Source: Pyrinomonadaceae bacterium
GTDB lineage: Bacteria; Acidobacteriota; Blastocatellia; Pyrinomonadales; Pyrinomonadaceae
Assembly (NCBI GenBank): GCA_021228405.1
Contig: JAJQRF010000002.1
Span: 1-64,000 of the forward strand
Length of the DNA stretch: 64,000 nucleotides
Reading direction: 5' to 3'
Part shown: piece after piece, positions 6,637-15,844 of the stretch
How the letters are laid out: each line of letters begins with the position of its first letter
How positions within the stretch are numbered: position 1 is the first letter of the stretch
Notes under the pieces: generated by a model
Seen by the model: only the letters and a program-made list of their open reading frames with translations
Database searches by the model: none
Told to the model about the DNA's origin: nothing
Program-made: the position numbers and the translations under genes

Positions 6637-9156
6637 ATGAATTTTATTTTTAATCTGACCTGGCGGGAAATTCGCTCATCGTGGCGCAGATTGCTGTTTT
6701 TCTTTTTGTGCATCGCCATCGGTGTCGGTTCGGTCGTCGCCCTGCGTTCGCTGATCCAGAATTTGAGCCAAGCCGTCGGGACCGACGCGCGCGCGCTTTT
6801 GACGGCGGATTTCGAGATCAGTTCGACAAGCGATTTTTCGCCGACCGACGTTCAAAAGATCGAAGAAGCCGTCGGAAGATCGACAATTATCGAAGCGCGG
6901 AACGAAGCGATCACGTCGTCGGCAATGGCAAAACCGACCGACGTAACGAACGAATCTTTTTCGCAAGTCGAACTCAAAGGCATCGAACCGCCGTTTCCAT
7001 TGGTCGGAAATTTCAAAATTTCGGGCGGCAAACCGTTCGACTTCAAGCTTTTGGAAAATAACGGTGCGGTCGTTTCGCCGCTTCTGCTCGAAGATTTAAA
7101 GATCAAGACCGGCGATAAAATCCAGATCGCCGAAGGAGTCTTCGAGATTCGCGCCACGTTCGACGAAGAACCCGGCGGCGCAAGCGGTTTCCGGCTCGGA
7201 CCGCGCGTTTTTGTCGAGAAAAAAGCCTTTGACACTGCCGGCATCACGAGCGGCGGCGGGCGTGTGCGCCGTCAGATACTTTACCGCACGTCCGACAATC
7301 CGACCGAGCTTGTCAAAACTCTGCGCGAAGCTCTGCGCGGCACGACCTTGCGGATCCAATCTTACCGCGAAACGCAGGAAAATCTCGGCGAACAATTTAC
7401 GCGGACGGAAAATTATCTTTCGCTGACGGGACTTTTGATTTTGGTTTTAGGCGGTGTCGGCGTGTGGAATGTCGCCCGCGTTTTCGTCGAACAGAAACGC
7501 AAAGCCGTCGCCGTTTTGAAATGTCTGGGTGCGTCGGGAACGAAGATCATCACCGTTTACCTGATGCAGATTTTGACGCTCGGATTTTTCGGAAGTCTGT
7601 TCGGTGTCTTTCTGGCGCAATGTTTTCTGTGGTTTGCGCGAACACAATTTAACGACGCGCTGCCTGTTTCGATGAGCTACGCGATCAATTTCGCGGTCGC
7701 GTGGCAAGGGATTTTGCTCGGCGTTTTGATTTCCCTGCTCTTTTCCGCGCTTCCTCTTTTGCAAGTCCGCAACATCAAACCGCGTCTGCTTTTGCACGAC
7801 GCAAGTGGTGAAAAGAGCCGTCTGGATTTGACGAAAACCGTTTTCGGCGCGGTTTCGCTCGTCGGACTTCTCGCGCTCGCCGCGTGGCAAGCCGGTTCGC
7901 TCAAAGTCGGCGCGTTCTTTCTCGTCGGTTTGGGCGTGACATCGCTTTTTCTTTATCTCGCGGCGGTCGCGCTGACGGTTATTTTGAAAAAACTCCGCAA
8001 TTTCGGCTCGTTTTCCGTCGCGCAGGCGATCAATTCGCTTTACCGTCCGGGCAATCAGACGCGCATTATTCTGCTTGCCGTCGGGCTTGGCGCGTTCGTC
8101 GTTTTGGCGGTTCAATCTCTGCAAATGAATCTGGTGCGCGAATTTGATTTTTCGCGCAACGAAACACTTCCGAGTCTTTTTATCATCGATATTCAGAAAA
8201 GCCAGATCGACGAATTGAGTAAACTTCTGGAAGAGAAAACGGGCGAAGCCGCCCAGACTTTGCCGACCGTCCGCGCCAGAATCGCGTATGTGAACGGCGA
8301 ACCGATCGATTATCAAAACCGCGAAACGCGTCAACAGCAAGGCAGAATCGGACGCGAATTTGCCGTTACGTATCGTCCGAATCTCGAAAAAGCCGAAAAA
8401 ATTATCGACGGCGAATGGTGGGACAAACCTTCGGACGTTCCGCAGGTGTCGATCGAAGAAGAGATGGCGCAAACTTTGAAAGTCGGTGTCGGCGATTCGA
8501 TCACGTTCGACATTTCGGGCAGAAAGGTGACGGCGCAGATCGCCAACATCCGCAAGATCGACGTGCGGAACACGCGCACCGTTTTCATATTCGTTTTCGC
8601 GCCCGGTGTTTTGGAAAAAGCTCCGCAGACATTTGCCGCCAACGTGCTGAAAAGAATCCCTGAAACCGACCGTCAAAGGTTGCAGAGAAACATCGTTGAC
8701 AAATTTCCGAACGCACAGATTTTCGACGTTGCCGACATCGTCGCGGCGGTTCAGAAATTAGTTAATAACTTCGTTCTGGCGATCTCGTTCGTCGGCAGTT
8801 TCGTTATTCTGAGCGGAATTTTAATTTTGATCGGTTCGATCGCGCTCACGAAATCGGCGCGGATTTACGAAAATGCGATTTTGAAAACCTTGGGCGCGAA
8901 ACGCTTTACTTTGGCGACGATTCTTTTTGCGGAATACGGACTTTTGGGAATTTTGGCGGGAATTATCGGCTCGACGTTTGCGACGCTTTTATCATTTGCC
9001 GTTTCTAAATATATTCTCAATATCGAATGGGAATTCGATTTGATTTTGTTCATCGCGGGAATCGTAATCACGGCGGCTTTGGTAATGATCGTCGGCGCGG
9101 TCGCTAGTTTCGACGTGCTTTTCAGAAAACCGCTCGCAACTTTGCGTTCGCAATAA
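6637..9156 (+). CDS. ybbP: FtsX-like ABC permease, YbbP type
   Basis: The protein has 839 aa. One membrane segment lies near residues 17-40, followed by a large extracytoplasmic domain, a cluster of segments between about 255 and 480, a second soluble domain, and three segments in the last 120 residues. This duplicated FtsX/MacB layout with about ten segments is that of YbbP. It would form the membrane part of the transporter powered by the ATPase upstream. Its start at 6637 lies 11 bases after the 21-bp array, with no strong ribosome binding site. Substrate is unknown. Confidence 0.88.
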   Translation: MNFIFNLTWREIRSSWRRLLFFFLCIAIGVGSVVALRSLIQNLSQAVGTDARALLTADFEISSTSDFSPTDVQKIEEAVGRSTIIEARNEAITSSAMAKPTDVTNESFSQVELKGIEPPFPLVGNFKISGGKPFDFKLLENNGAVVSPLLLEDLKIKTGDKIQIAEGVFEIRATFDEEPGGASGFRLGPRVFVEKKAFDTAGITSGGGRVRRQILYRTSDNPTELVKTLREALRGTTLRIQSYRETQENLGEQFTRTENYLSLTGLLILVLGGVGVWNVARVFVEQKRKAVAVLKCLGASGTKIITVYLMQILTLGFFGSLFGVFLAQCFLWFARTQFNDALPVSMSYAINFAVAWQGILLGVLISLLFSALPLLQVRNIKPRLLLHDASGEKSRLDLTKTVFGAVSLVGLLALAAWQAGSLKVGAFFLVGLGVTSLFLYLAAVALTVILKKLRNFGSFSVAQAINSLYRPGNQTRIILLAVGLGAFVVLAVQSLQMNLVREFDFSRNETLPSLFIIDIQKSQIDELSKLLEEKTGEAAQTLPTVRARIAYVNGEPIDYQNRETRQQQGRIGREFAVTYRPNLEKAEKIIDGEWWDKPSDVPQVSIEEEMAQTLKVGVGDSITFDISGRKVTAQIANIRKIDVRNTRTVFIFVFAPGVLEKAPQTFAANVLKRIPETDRQRLQRNIVDKFPNAQIFDVADIVAAVQKLVNNFVLAISFVGSFVILSGILILIGSIALTKSARIYENAILKTLGAKRFTLATILFAEYGLLGILAGIIGSTFATLLSFAVSKYILNIEWEFDLILFIAGIVITAALVMIVGAVASFDVLFRKPLATLRSQ

Positions 9157-9162
9157 AAAGAG

Positions 9163-9265
9163 ATAGCCGCAAAAAGGCACAAAAATCGCAAAAAAAGAAA
9201 ATGGAATGAAAAAGAAAAACCTCTTCATTCCATTTTTTGTGTCTTTTGTGCCTTTTTGCGGCTAT
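9163..9265. repeat. Long inverted repeat in a convergent gap
   Basis: A perfect 22-base arm (9163-9184, ATAGCCGCAAAAAGGCAC...) is mirrored at 9244-9265. Inside it ATGGAATGAA pairs with TTCATTCCAT. The element fills almost all the space between the convergent ybbP-like gene and the next minus-strand gene, and could terminate both. Confidence 0.75.
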
Positions 9266-9269
9266 TAAC

Positions 9270-10631
9270 TTAATTTCGCTCGAACGGATGCGCGGCTAAG
9301 ACGGTTCGCATATTGACCTGTCCGAAAAGCGTTTCGAGATATGCGCCGAAGCGGTGCAGAATCGGAACCAAATCCTTTTTGTCCTTTGTCACCAAAATTT
9401 CTTCGACGAAACGCTCCATCGTTTCCTTGTCTTTGTAAAACAGAAACTGCATCGAACCGTTCAAAAACGCTTTCAGTTGATTATGAAGCGATTCGAGCCG
9501 GAGTTTTTCGGGATTTTGCTCGGAAGTTTGTGCAGAAACTAAAATCCGATACAAATCCTGACGCAAGACGAGCGAATTTTTCAATTTCGCGTGGAAGTTC
9601 GGGAAAATCTGTTCGGGATTTATGTCGGGCTGAATCATCTGCGCGAAAACGATCAGAGTTTGCTCGAAACTGTCGTTCAGCAAAGCGTGCGCCGTTTCGA
9701 TCTTGGCGTAGATCATCGGCGCGGGACGAATCCCGACAACGCCTGCAAGTTCCTGATTATAAACCTTTTTGAGTTCGATCGAAGCCGCATAAGCCGCGCC
9801 GTCGAGCGAACCGAAAAGCTCGGCTTCTTCGTTCGGAAAACGCAAAAGGCGATTGTTTACGTAACCGATCATTTCGTGAATCTGCTCATTGACGCGGGAA
9901 AAGATGAGCAAAGTCGGCTTCAGAGGTTCGTCCGTTTTCAGCATTCTGCCGATCACGCTTAACCATTTCAAAATCCGTCCGAAACGCGGCAGGATCATCT
10001 GCAAATCGGTCTGTTCCGCAAACGGGCGGTTTTCGAGCATTTTCCGGAAAACCTCGGGTAAGAATTCTTCGCCCGACCGTTCGGCGGTTTTGATTAATTT
10101 ATCGAAAGTTTCGATGGTTTTGAGTTTTTCGCTCAGAGAATTGCTCCAGGCTGTCCATTCGCCGAATTTGAGCGGTGCGGCGCGAAGCAAACTTTCATTG
10201 AGTAGGATCGAATCCTTCAGCGCGAGCGAAAGTTTGTAAATATCGTCCGATGAAAGCTCGAATTCTTTGGTAAGCAGGGTCAAATCTTCGAGCGAATCCT
10301 TACCGAATTGCGCATTTTGCAGATTGTTTCTCTCGCGCAGGGCTTTGCCGAGCTGGAAGTTGAGTTTTGAACAGAGCAGGAGCGTCGAATGCGTCAGGCG
10401 AAATTCCTTTGTCCAATCCCGCGTCGAGGTTTTTGAGCGGTTTTCATCGGCAAACGAATGATTGCGGATATTCAGGAAACTTTCCAACCCCGAAAGCCAG
10501 AGTCCGAGTTCAAATGCCAACTCATTAACGTCCGATGCAGGAGAATTTGACACAATATTATCCACCGCAGCGTTTGCCGCAGAAATGTTCATAGAATTGC
10601 CTGTTGATGTGTGACTGACAACGACTTCCAA
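9270..10631 (-). CDS. Hypothetical protein, about 450 aa
   Basis: I do not recognise this family. The protein is predicted mostly alpha-helical, rich in Leu, Glu and Lys, with no signal peptide, no membrane segment and no obvious cofactor motif. Two starts are possible. A TTG at 10631 has a GAGGA ribosome binding site about ten bases upstream; an ATG at 10592 (MNISAANAA) lacks one. I list the longer form. It stands alone, convergent with ybbP and divergent from rdgB. A helical scaffold or regulatory role would be guesswork. Confidence 0.7.
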   Translation of the reverse strand: MEVVVSHTSTGNSMNISAANAAVDNIVSNSPASDVNELAFELGLWLSGLESFLNIRNHSFADENRSKTSTRDWTKEFRLTHSTLLLCSKLNFQLGKALRERNNLQNAQFGKDSLEDLTLLTKEFELSSDDIYKLSLALKDSILLNESLLRAAPLKFGEWTAWSNSLSEKLKTIETFDKLIKTAERSGEEFLPEVFRKMLENRPFAEQTDLQMILPRFGRILKWLSVIGRMLKTDEPLKPTLLIFSRVNEQIHEMIGYVNNRLLRFPNEEAELFGSLDGAAYAASIELKKVYNQELAGVVGIRPAPMIYAKIETAHALLNDSFEQTLIVFAQMIQPDINPEQIFPNFHAKLKNSLVLRQDLYRILVSAQTSEQNPEKLRLESLHNQLKAFLNGSMQFLFYKDKETMERFVEEILVTKDKKDLVPILHRFGAYLETLFGQVNMRTVLAAHPFERN

Positions 10632-10828
10632 GACCGGATTTTCCTCACAAAGATTATGTCGGTTCGATTAGGCGAGCGCGGTAAAAAATTCCGCTATATA
10701 TTTTATACCTTGAAGCGGGGTATTTTGGCAACGAAAATTTTCGATTTTATCGATAAATACTTTGTTTTTTTCGATTCGTAAGTTTATATTTGAATGCAAA
10801 TTCACATTTTTCGACCAAAATACATCAA

Positions 10829-11443
10829 ATGCAAACCAATAATCTACAACTGCTCGCCGCGACCAATAACAAAGGGAAAATCAAGGAATTAAAAGAACTT
10901 TTAGCCGATCTGCCGTTTGAACTGAAGGGTCTGAATGATTTTGCGAATATCAGCGAAGTCGAAGAAACGGGCACGACCTTTGAAGAAAACGCGATCCTAA
11001 AGGCAAAAGGTTATGCGAATCAGACCGGAATCTGGGCAGTTGCGGACGATTCGGGTTTGGAGATCGAAGCGTTAAACGGCGCGCCCGGAGTTTATTCGGC
11101 AAGATACGGCGGCGCAGATTCGGGCTACGATAAAAAGAACGAAATGATCCTGGCGCAAATGGCGCAAACGGGTTCTGAAAACCGTGCCGCACAATTCGTT
11201 TGCGTGATGGCAATCTCAGATGAGAAAGGCGAGATAAAACATTTAGCGCAAGGAGTTTGCCGCGGCAAGATCGCCTTTCAACCGGGCGGGACAAACGGTT
11301 TCGGTTTTGACCCGATATTCGTTCCCGACGGCTACGAAAACACTTTCGGAGAGCTTTCAAACGAAATAAAACAAAAAATAAGCCATCGTGGTGTCGCTTC
11401 CGCTGAAATTATTCGATTTTTACGTGATTTTATTATTATCTGA
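10829..11443 (+). CDS. rdgB: RdgB/HAM1 non-canonical purine NTP pyrophosphatase
   Basis: From the ATG at 10829 the protein has 204 aa and begins [20 protein letters not shown], matching the family's N-terminal substrate loop (A-TNN-GK). Other blocks are [38 protein letters not shown] with the catalytic acidic residues, and [15 protein letters not shown], ending with SHRGVA. The enzyme removes dITP, ITP and XTP to keep them out of DNA and RNA. An ATG 39 bases further upstream would add a non-conserved stretch, so I prefer the later one. It is followed by tRNA-Pro. Confidence 0.93.
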   Translation: MQTNNLQLLAATNNKGKIKELKELLADLPFELKGLNDFANISEVEETGTTFEENAILKAKGYANQTGIWAVADDSGLEIEALNGAPGVYSARYGGADSGYDKKNEMILAQMAQTGSENRAAQFVCVMAISDEKGEIKHLAQGVCRGKIAFQPGGTNGFGFDPIFVPDGYENTFGELSNEIKQKISHRGVASAEIIRFLRDFIII

Positions 11444-11444
11444 C

Positions 11445-11473
11445 TTGACCTATTAATTTTACGCCTGTAAAAT
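11445..11473 (+). promoter_or_regulatory. Promoter of the tRNA-Pro gene
   Basis: A sigma-70-like -35 box TTGACC (11445-11450) and -10 box TAAAAT (11468-11473) are separated by 17 bases. Transcription would begin about 25 bases before the tRNA. The -35 box starts just after the rdgB stop codon. Confidence 0.7.
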
Positions 11474-11506
11474 TCGACACTTGAAATCGTTTCTTTGATG
11501 AAACAG

Positions 11507-11583
<77 letters not shown>

Positions 11584-11710
11584 ATTATTGCGGTTTAATA
11601 TTTGGTGTTCTAAAGCCCCTATTTCAGTCCGTGTTTTTTCGGGCAAAATTTAGAGTTAAGCAGTATTTAAAATTTTTCACGAATAATTATTTGGAGGTTA
11701 AAACAAAATT

Positions 11711-12007
11711 ATGGCTTCAACGAAGCGTTTGACACAAACAGAAATTATTGGCAGTTTGGCAGAAACATCAGGCTTGAAAAAAGCTGACGTAAAAGGTTTA
11801 TTCGATGCTCTTGCAGACTTGGCGGCAAGCGAAGTTAAAAAGAACGGAGAATTTACTCTTCCGGGATTTGGAAAGTTGGTTAAAGCAACCCGCAAAGCAC
11901 GCGAAGGTCGCAATCCGGCAACGGGCAAACCGATCAAGATTCCAGCCAAAACGACTGTTAAATTCCGTCTCGGCAAAGCTATGAAAGATGCTGTTGGCGA
12001 AAAATAA
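11711..12007 (+). CDS. HU-family DNA-binding protein
   Basis: This 98-aa protein has the HU/IHF fold: helical N-terminal half (TKRLTQTEIIGSLAETSGLKKADVKGLFDAL), the GEFTLPGFGKLVK beta region, and the DNA-binding arm RNPATGKPIKIPAKTTVKFRLGKAMK with the intercalating proline. It bends and compacts DNA as a dimer. A strong ribosome binding site (GGAGG) precedes the start, and a good rho-independent terminator follows, so it is a highly expressed single-gene unit. HU versus IHF cannot be told apart by eye. Confidence 0.95.
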   Translation: MASTKRLTQTEIIGSLAETSGLKKADVKGLFDALADLAASEVKKNGEFTLPGFGKLVKATRKAREGRNPATGKPIKIPAKTTVKFRLGKAMKDAVGEK

Positions 12008-12031
12008 ACAGTAGTTTTTCTATCTTTTACC

Positions 12032-12067
12032 GACCGGTAAACCTTTGCGTTTACCGGTCTTTTTTTT
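12032..12067 (+). terminator. Rho-independent terminator of the HU gene
   Basis: GACCGGTAAA pairs perfectly with TTTACCGGTC around an 8-base loop, followed by eight T residues. It begins 24 bases after the HU stop. Confidence 0.9.
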
Positions 12068-12324
12068 ATCTGCATACCTTTGGGAAAAAAATCACAAATC
12101 TTAAAAAAAAAATGGTGACAAATTAGATTTTTTTTGTTACCATTTCCTTACAAAGTTGAAAGGCTAACCGACCCAACTATTTCTTAGCAACTTGCAGGTT
12201 GTAATTTTCAACTAATTTTTATGGAAAAGTTAGAGGCTTCTGCTTTTCCAAAAAGTTTGTTGTGATAATGAGCAAACTTAACAAGTACAAGGGGGAAATA
12301 CTAAAACAGGAAGGAGAATAAAAA
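12068..12324 (+). promoter_or_regulatory. Long, apparently structured 5' leader of the 12325 gene
   Basis: This 257-base stretch has no reading frame but several hairpins. ATGGTGACAAA pairs with TTTGTTACCAT near 12110-12142; GGAAAAG with CTTTTCC (12223-12249) around a second internal palindrome AGAGGCTTCT; and AAGTTTG with CAAACTT (12253-12279). A GGAAGGAG ribosome binding site sits just before the GTG start. It does not match any riboswitch class I can recall. A cis-acting regulatory RNA or a small RNA is possible. Confidence 0.45.
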
Positions 12325-12576
12325 GTGGCAGCAACAGCTAAAGCAATGACATTACAGGAAAGAATTTTGCAAATCGATCATATTCAGGCACGCCGTTTCG
12401 CAAAATTAAGCGGCGCAACCTTGGATATTGCAACTGAAGGAATTATCAGACATCTTCGTGCTTGTGCACGTATGGATGTTAACCCGGACGCTTCCGCGGT
12501 TCGTGAAATTATCGACGACGCATTAAACGGAAGACGTGTTTTTGCAGAAACGTCAAACGACCTTCTCGCAGCCTAA
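12325..12576 (+). CDS. Small conserved hypothetical protein, 83 aa
   Basis: The GTG start has a strong GGAAGGAG ribosome binding site. The product is an 83-aa, mostly helical soluble protein (MTLQERILQIDHIQARRFAKLSGATLDIATEGIIRHL...). It has no cysteine pair, signal or membrane segment apart from one Cys in LRACARMD. I do not recognise a family. Both ends are well defined: a long structured leader before it and a rho-independent terminator after it. This argues for a genuine, well-expressed monocistronic gene, possibly regulated through the leader. Confidence 0.75.
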   Translation: MAATAKAMTLQERILQIDHIQARRFAKLSGATLDIATEGIIRHLRACARMDVNPDASAVREIIDDALNGRRVFAETSNDLLAA

Positions 12577-12608
12577 AGCAGTTTTTATATATAAAGTAAT
12601 ACAATTTT

Positions 12609-12634
12609 GACCGTCTTTTCAGACGGTCTTTTTT
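12609..12634 (+). terminator. Rho-independent terminator
   Basis: GACCGTCT-TTTC-AGACGGTC is followed by seven T residues, 33 bases after the stop of the 83-aa gene. It lies in the convergent gap before the minus-strand gene at 12646. Confidence 0.9.
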
Positions 12635-12645
12635 TGCATTTTACA

Positions 12646-14457
12646 TTACTGCGAAGATTTTGGTTTAACTTTATAAAGCGTATATTTGCCCAAAATCTCG
12701 CCCGCATCACGCTCAAACCAACGGTCGAAATTTTTCAGAGAATTTTCGGTTTCATTAAAAACCACGAGATAGGAAATCTGCGGATTCGAGGCTTCAGCGA
12801 GGCTGAAATTGCGGGAAAATTCGGCAAAACGCTCTACTTCTTCGTCGATCTCGATCTGCGTCAGCGGGCGCGCATTCGCCGAAAGCCGCGCGTTGAACCT
12901 GTCCCAACCGAAAAGTGCCATACACGCTTCGATGTCCGCGCAACCAGTCAAAGATTTCTTCAACCAAACTTCATCTAAATCCGAATAGTAGAGTAATTGA
13001 TAGTAACGCCGTTTGTTCTCTTCCCACGAATGAAGTCCGGCAAAAACGTGCTGATGCCGCGCCCAAACGACGGGAAAAGGCGCAATGGTCGTTTGCCCGT
13101 CAGCCTGCAACGCTTCGAGATTGAGCGTTGTCTGATGTTTGGCATTTTCAATATCATTTCCTGCAAGCTCGCGTAAACGCCGATTAACGGGCATCGCTTC
13201 GTCGCGGCGGACATTGATCGAATCCCAGAAAACGGTCGTTTCACGCGCTTCGATGTAGCCCCAGACGATTGAAGTGATTCCGAGAATCGTCAGTAAAAGC
13301 AAAGACAAATACTTTATCTTCTGCAAATATTTCTGCCAGAAAATAATCGTGAGCAAAACGGCTGAAAGCAGAACGACATAATTAATTACATAAAATTCGT
13401 AATGAAACGGCTGGAGCGAACGTCCGCTCAAAACCTGCTGATTCATTACCAGAAATGGCGCAAAGGCAAACGCGGCGATAAAGTAGAATTTTTTCTCGGC
13501 AAGATTTGTGATTTTCAACAAAAGCGCGATGGCGGTAATCGCCAGAACGACGTATCCGATAATTTCGACGCTTCGCCACAGATCGGGCTGGCGCGTCAAA
13601 ACAAGCAATTGCGCCTTGTCCATCGTTTCATCGCGTTTTGAAAGAAGCAAGGCATAAGGAATCAGCGGCAACACGCAGAAAATATCCGTTATCAAAATAA
13701 ATTCGGCATTTTTCCGCCAATCTTCCGCCCGAAAGACGAACAGAAAAAGCGTCAGTCCGAACAAAACGGCGGCGGCGGCGGTCCAAACGTAGAAATATGA
13801 AAAGACGAGCACGGAAAAACACAAGCTTGCCGCGATGGAATAGATGATGCGGCTTTTTTTATTTTCCGTCTTTAAACCGTTCCACAGACAGGCAAAAAAT
13901 GCGAACATAAACGGAAAAATACTGCTCGGAATATATCTTCGCATAAACGGGAAGAACGGATATGCGACACCGCCTTCGTAAAAGCTGTTTACCGCGCCGA
14001 TCCCGATAATCAATGCGCTTCCGGCGATCACGATCAGCGTTCCGACCGCCGCCAGCCAATCGTCTTCCGTCATCGACACGATCAGCCAGAAAAGCGCGAG
14101 CGCGGTAAAAAATGCCGAGAACAGTGAAATGACAGGCATCATCTGCGAAGCCGACAATCCCAGAGTTCGCGCCGGGATCGCGGACAGATACGCCGGAAAG
14201 AACTGGATCGAAAAAAGCGATTCGGGCTGTGGAGTTTCCGCCGAATCGTCGCGTCCCGTGTATGGGTCGTTTTTGCGCGGTCTGCCGTCAATCACGGCTT
14301 GCAGATACGACGCATACGCCATTTCGTCGAGATCGCACGAAGCAAAAACGCCTTGAAAATCTGCGCCGCGCAAAGATTTGATATTGATTTGCGGATAAAC
14401 GGCAAAAACAGCCAAAATTATTCCGACCGAAATTCCTAAAAGCCAACGTTGAATCAT
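12646..14457 (-). CDS. Polytopic membrane protein, GT-C glycosyltransferase-like
   Basis: This 603-aa protein has about eleven to twelve hydrophobic segments. It has a long luminal first loop after the first segment (acidic CDLDEMAYASYLQAV near residues 42-56) and a soluble C-terminal domain of about 180 residues. Acidic residues in the first loop and this overall layout are typical of GT-C membrane glycosyltransferases that use polyprenyl-phosphate sugars. No specific subfamily motif is visible, so the enzyme call is tentative. It is a single gene, upstream of which lies the repeated AGAATTGACAGATTAACACA element. Confidence 0.6.
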   Translation of the reverse strand: MIQRWLLGISVGIILAVFAVYPQINIKSLRGADFQGVFASCDLDEMAYASYLQAVIDGRPRKNDPYTGRDDSAETPQPESLFSIQFFPAYLSAIPARTLGLSASQMMPVISLFSAFFTALALFWLIVSMTEDDWLAAVGTLIVIAGSALIIGIGAVNSFYEGGVAYPFFPFMRRYIPSSIFPFMFAFFACLWNGLKTENKKSRIIYSIAASLCFSVLVFSYFYVWTAAAAVLFGLTLFLFVFRAEDWRKNAEFILITDIFCVLPLIPYALLLSKRDETMDKAQLLVLTRQPDLWRSVEIIGYVVLAITAIALLLKITNLAEKKFYFIAAFAFAPFLVMNQQVLSGRSLQPFHYEFYVINYVVLLSAVLLTIIFWQKYLQKIKYLSLLLLTILGITSIVWGYIEARETTVFWDSINVRRDEAMPVNRRLRELAGNDIENAKHQTTLNLEALQADGQTTIAPFPVVWARHQHVFAGLHSWEENKRRYYQLLYYSDLDEVWLKKSLTGCADIEACMALFGWDRFNARLSANARPLTQIEIDEEVERFAEFSRNFSLAEASNPQISYLVVFNETENSLKNFDRWFERDAGEILGKYTLYKVKPKSSQ

Positions 14458-14628
14458 ACTTATTCGGAGTAAAGAATTGACAGATTAACACAGGAAAGAC
14501 TTTACGGAAAAAGGACAATTTGAGGATAAAAATCTCAGAAGGCGGAAAGCAAGTCCGAAACATAGCATTTACAAGTTTGCACATCTGTCGGTTAAATCGC
14601 TAAAATTGTCTGCGAGAGAGTAAAGTTT

Positions 14629-15075
14629 ATGAGTTTAAAGGATAAGATTATCAGTGATTTAACCGAAGCGATGAAGGCGAAGGATGCAAATCGCGTGTCG
14701 GTTTTGAGAATGGTCAAAGCCAATTTGATGAATAAAGAGATCGAAAAACGCGCTGACCTGACCGAAGAAGAAACGACGAAAGCCCTGCAAAATATGGTCA
14801 AACAGCGCAAGGATTCGATCGAACAATATATCAACGCCGGACGCAACGACCTTGCGGAAAAAGAGCAGTCGGAACTCGGCGAGATCGAAAAATACCTGCC
14901 GCAAAACGCCAGCGCGGATGATATTGCGCAAGCCGTAAAGGAAGCAATTGCCGAAACGGGCGCGTCGTCAATGCGCGAAATGGGTGCGGTGATGAAAGCC
15001 GCACAAGCCAAACTTGCGGGTAAAACGGTTGACGGAAAGGCTTTGAGCGAAATGGTCAAAGCTAAATTGCAGTAA
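14629..15075 (+). CDS. GatB/YqeY domain-containing protein
   Basis: This 148-aa all-helical protein matches YqeY: MSLKDKIISDLTEAMKAKDANRVSVLRMVKANLMNKEIEKR at the N-terminus, then the SIEQYINAGRNDLAEKEQSELGEIEKYLPQ segment and a C-terminal tail domain (AIAETGASSMREMGAVMKAA) like that of the GatB tRNA-binding tail. YqeY proteins are widespread and are thought to act around tRNA or amidotransferase, but their role is not settled. A rho-independent terminator follows. Confidence 0.92.
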   Translation: MSLKDKIISDLTEAMKAKDANRVSVLRMVKANLMNKEIEKRADLTEEETTKALQNMVKQRKDSIEQYINAGRNDLAEKEQSELGEIEKYLPQNASADDIAQAVKEAIAETGASSMREMGAVMKAAQAKLAGKTVDGKALSEMVKAKLQ

Positions 15076-15101
15076 GTTTTATTAATTATATTTTTATGTA
15101 A

Positions 15102-15125
15102 AACGGCGGATCATCGCCGTTTTTC
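15102..15125 (+). terminator. Rho-independent terminator after yqeY-like gene
   Basis: AACGGCG-GATCAT-CGCCGTT is followed by TTTTCTTTT. It begins 27 bases after the stop. Confidence 0.85.
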
Positions 15126-15225
15126 TTTTGAAATTCAAAAGCCTTTAATTGTATTTACCTAAAACCTTGTAATAAAATGCAAGACAGATTTTACCGACAG
15201 CAACAGCGATTTCTTTAATTTTTTC

Positions 15226-15792
15226 ATGAAAAAAAATTGGGTTTTAACTCAAGAAGCCTTTGATGCCTTCCTAAACTGGTTGTCGTCTGACCGTGAGGAA
15301 GCGGCGCGGAAATATGAAAAAATTCGCCTTAATCTGATCGTGCTTTTCGATTATCGTGGTTGCGAAAGCCCCGATCTGCTTGCCGATGAAGTCATTAACA
15401 GGGTTGCCGAGAGATTGCTCAAAACCGATGAAGCCAAACAGGTTCAAAGTCTTCAATTCATCTACGGCGTGGCACGGCATCTGTATCTTGAAGAAATAAA
15501 TAAAAGAAAACCGATCAATATCGACGATACAGTGATCGCCTCCGAACCCGATTCTTCGGATGACGGCGACCGGAACGATTGTATGAAGGATTGCTTGCAG
15601 CGTCTTGAGGAAAATGACCGCCGGCTGGTCATTGAGTATTATAGTGTTGACAAGGAAACAAAGTTCTCCGAACGGCAAAAGATTGCGGCAAACCACGGAC
15701 TCGGTATGAGCAATCTGCGGGTGAAGATAAAACGGATCAGGGAAAAACTACAGAATTGTCGAAAAAAATGTTTAAGTAGAAATAATTTGTAA
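15226..15792 (+). CDS. ECF-type RNA polymerase sigma factor
   Basis: The 188-aa protein has a sigma region 2-like segment (about residues 45-95: DEVINRVAERLL... QFIYGVARHLYLEEINKRK) and a region 4-like C-terminal part (EENDRRLVIEYYSVDKETKFSERQKIAANHGLGMSNLRVKIKRIREKL) with a helix-turn-helix. It diverges from classical ECF factors and has no TAATFDALL-like core. It is followed after 52 bases by a membrane protein with an anti-sigma layout, so the two probably form a signalling pair. The inducing signal is unknown. Confidence 0.8.
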   Translation: MKKNWVLTQEAFDAFLNWLSSDREEAARKYEKIRLNLIVLFDYRGCESPDLLADEVINRVAERLLKTDEAKQVQSLQFIYGVARHLYLEEINKRKPINIDDTVIASEPDSSDDGDRNDCMKDCLQRLEENDRRLVIEYYSVDKETKFSERQKIAANHGLGMSNLRVKIKRIREKLQNCRKKCLSRNNL

Positions 15793-15844
15793 TTTTATCC
15801 TGAACAAAACTCATTATATAAGGACGGCGAGTTTTTGAGCGGCT

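Noticed and set aside
6408-6653. An 81-codon plus-strand frame (and a 98-codon minus-strand frame) across the 21-bp array
   Set aside because: Both are open only because the array unit is a multiple of three with no stop. There is no convincing ribosome binding site, and the plus frame overlaps the permease start. Kept as a repeat, not a gene.
7447-8676. A 409-codon minus-strand frame inside the ybbP-like gene
   Set aside because: It is antisense to a well-recognised permease, very rich in Arg, Phe and Asp, and matches no family I know.
12068-12324. Known riboswitch (cyclic di-GMP, SAM or similar)
   Set aside because: The hairpins do not carry the conserved cores of the classes I can recall, so it was left as an unassigned leader.
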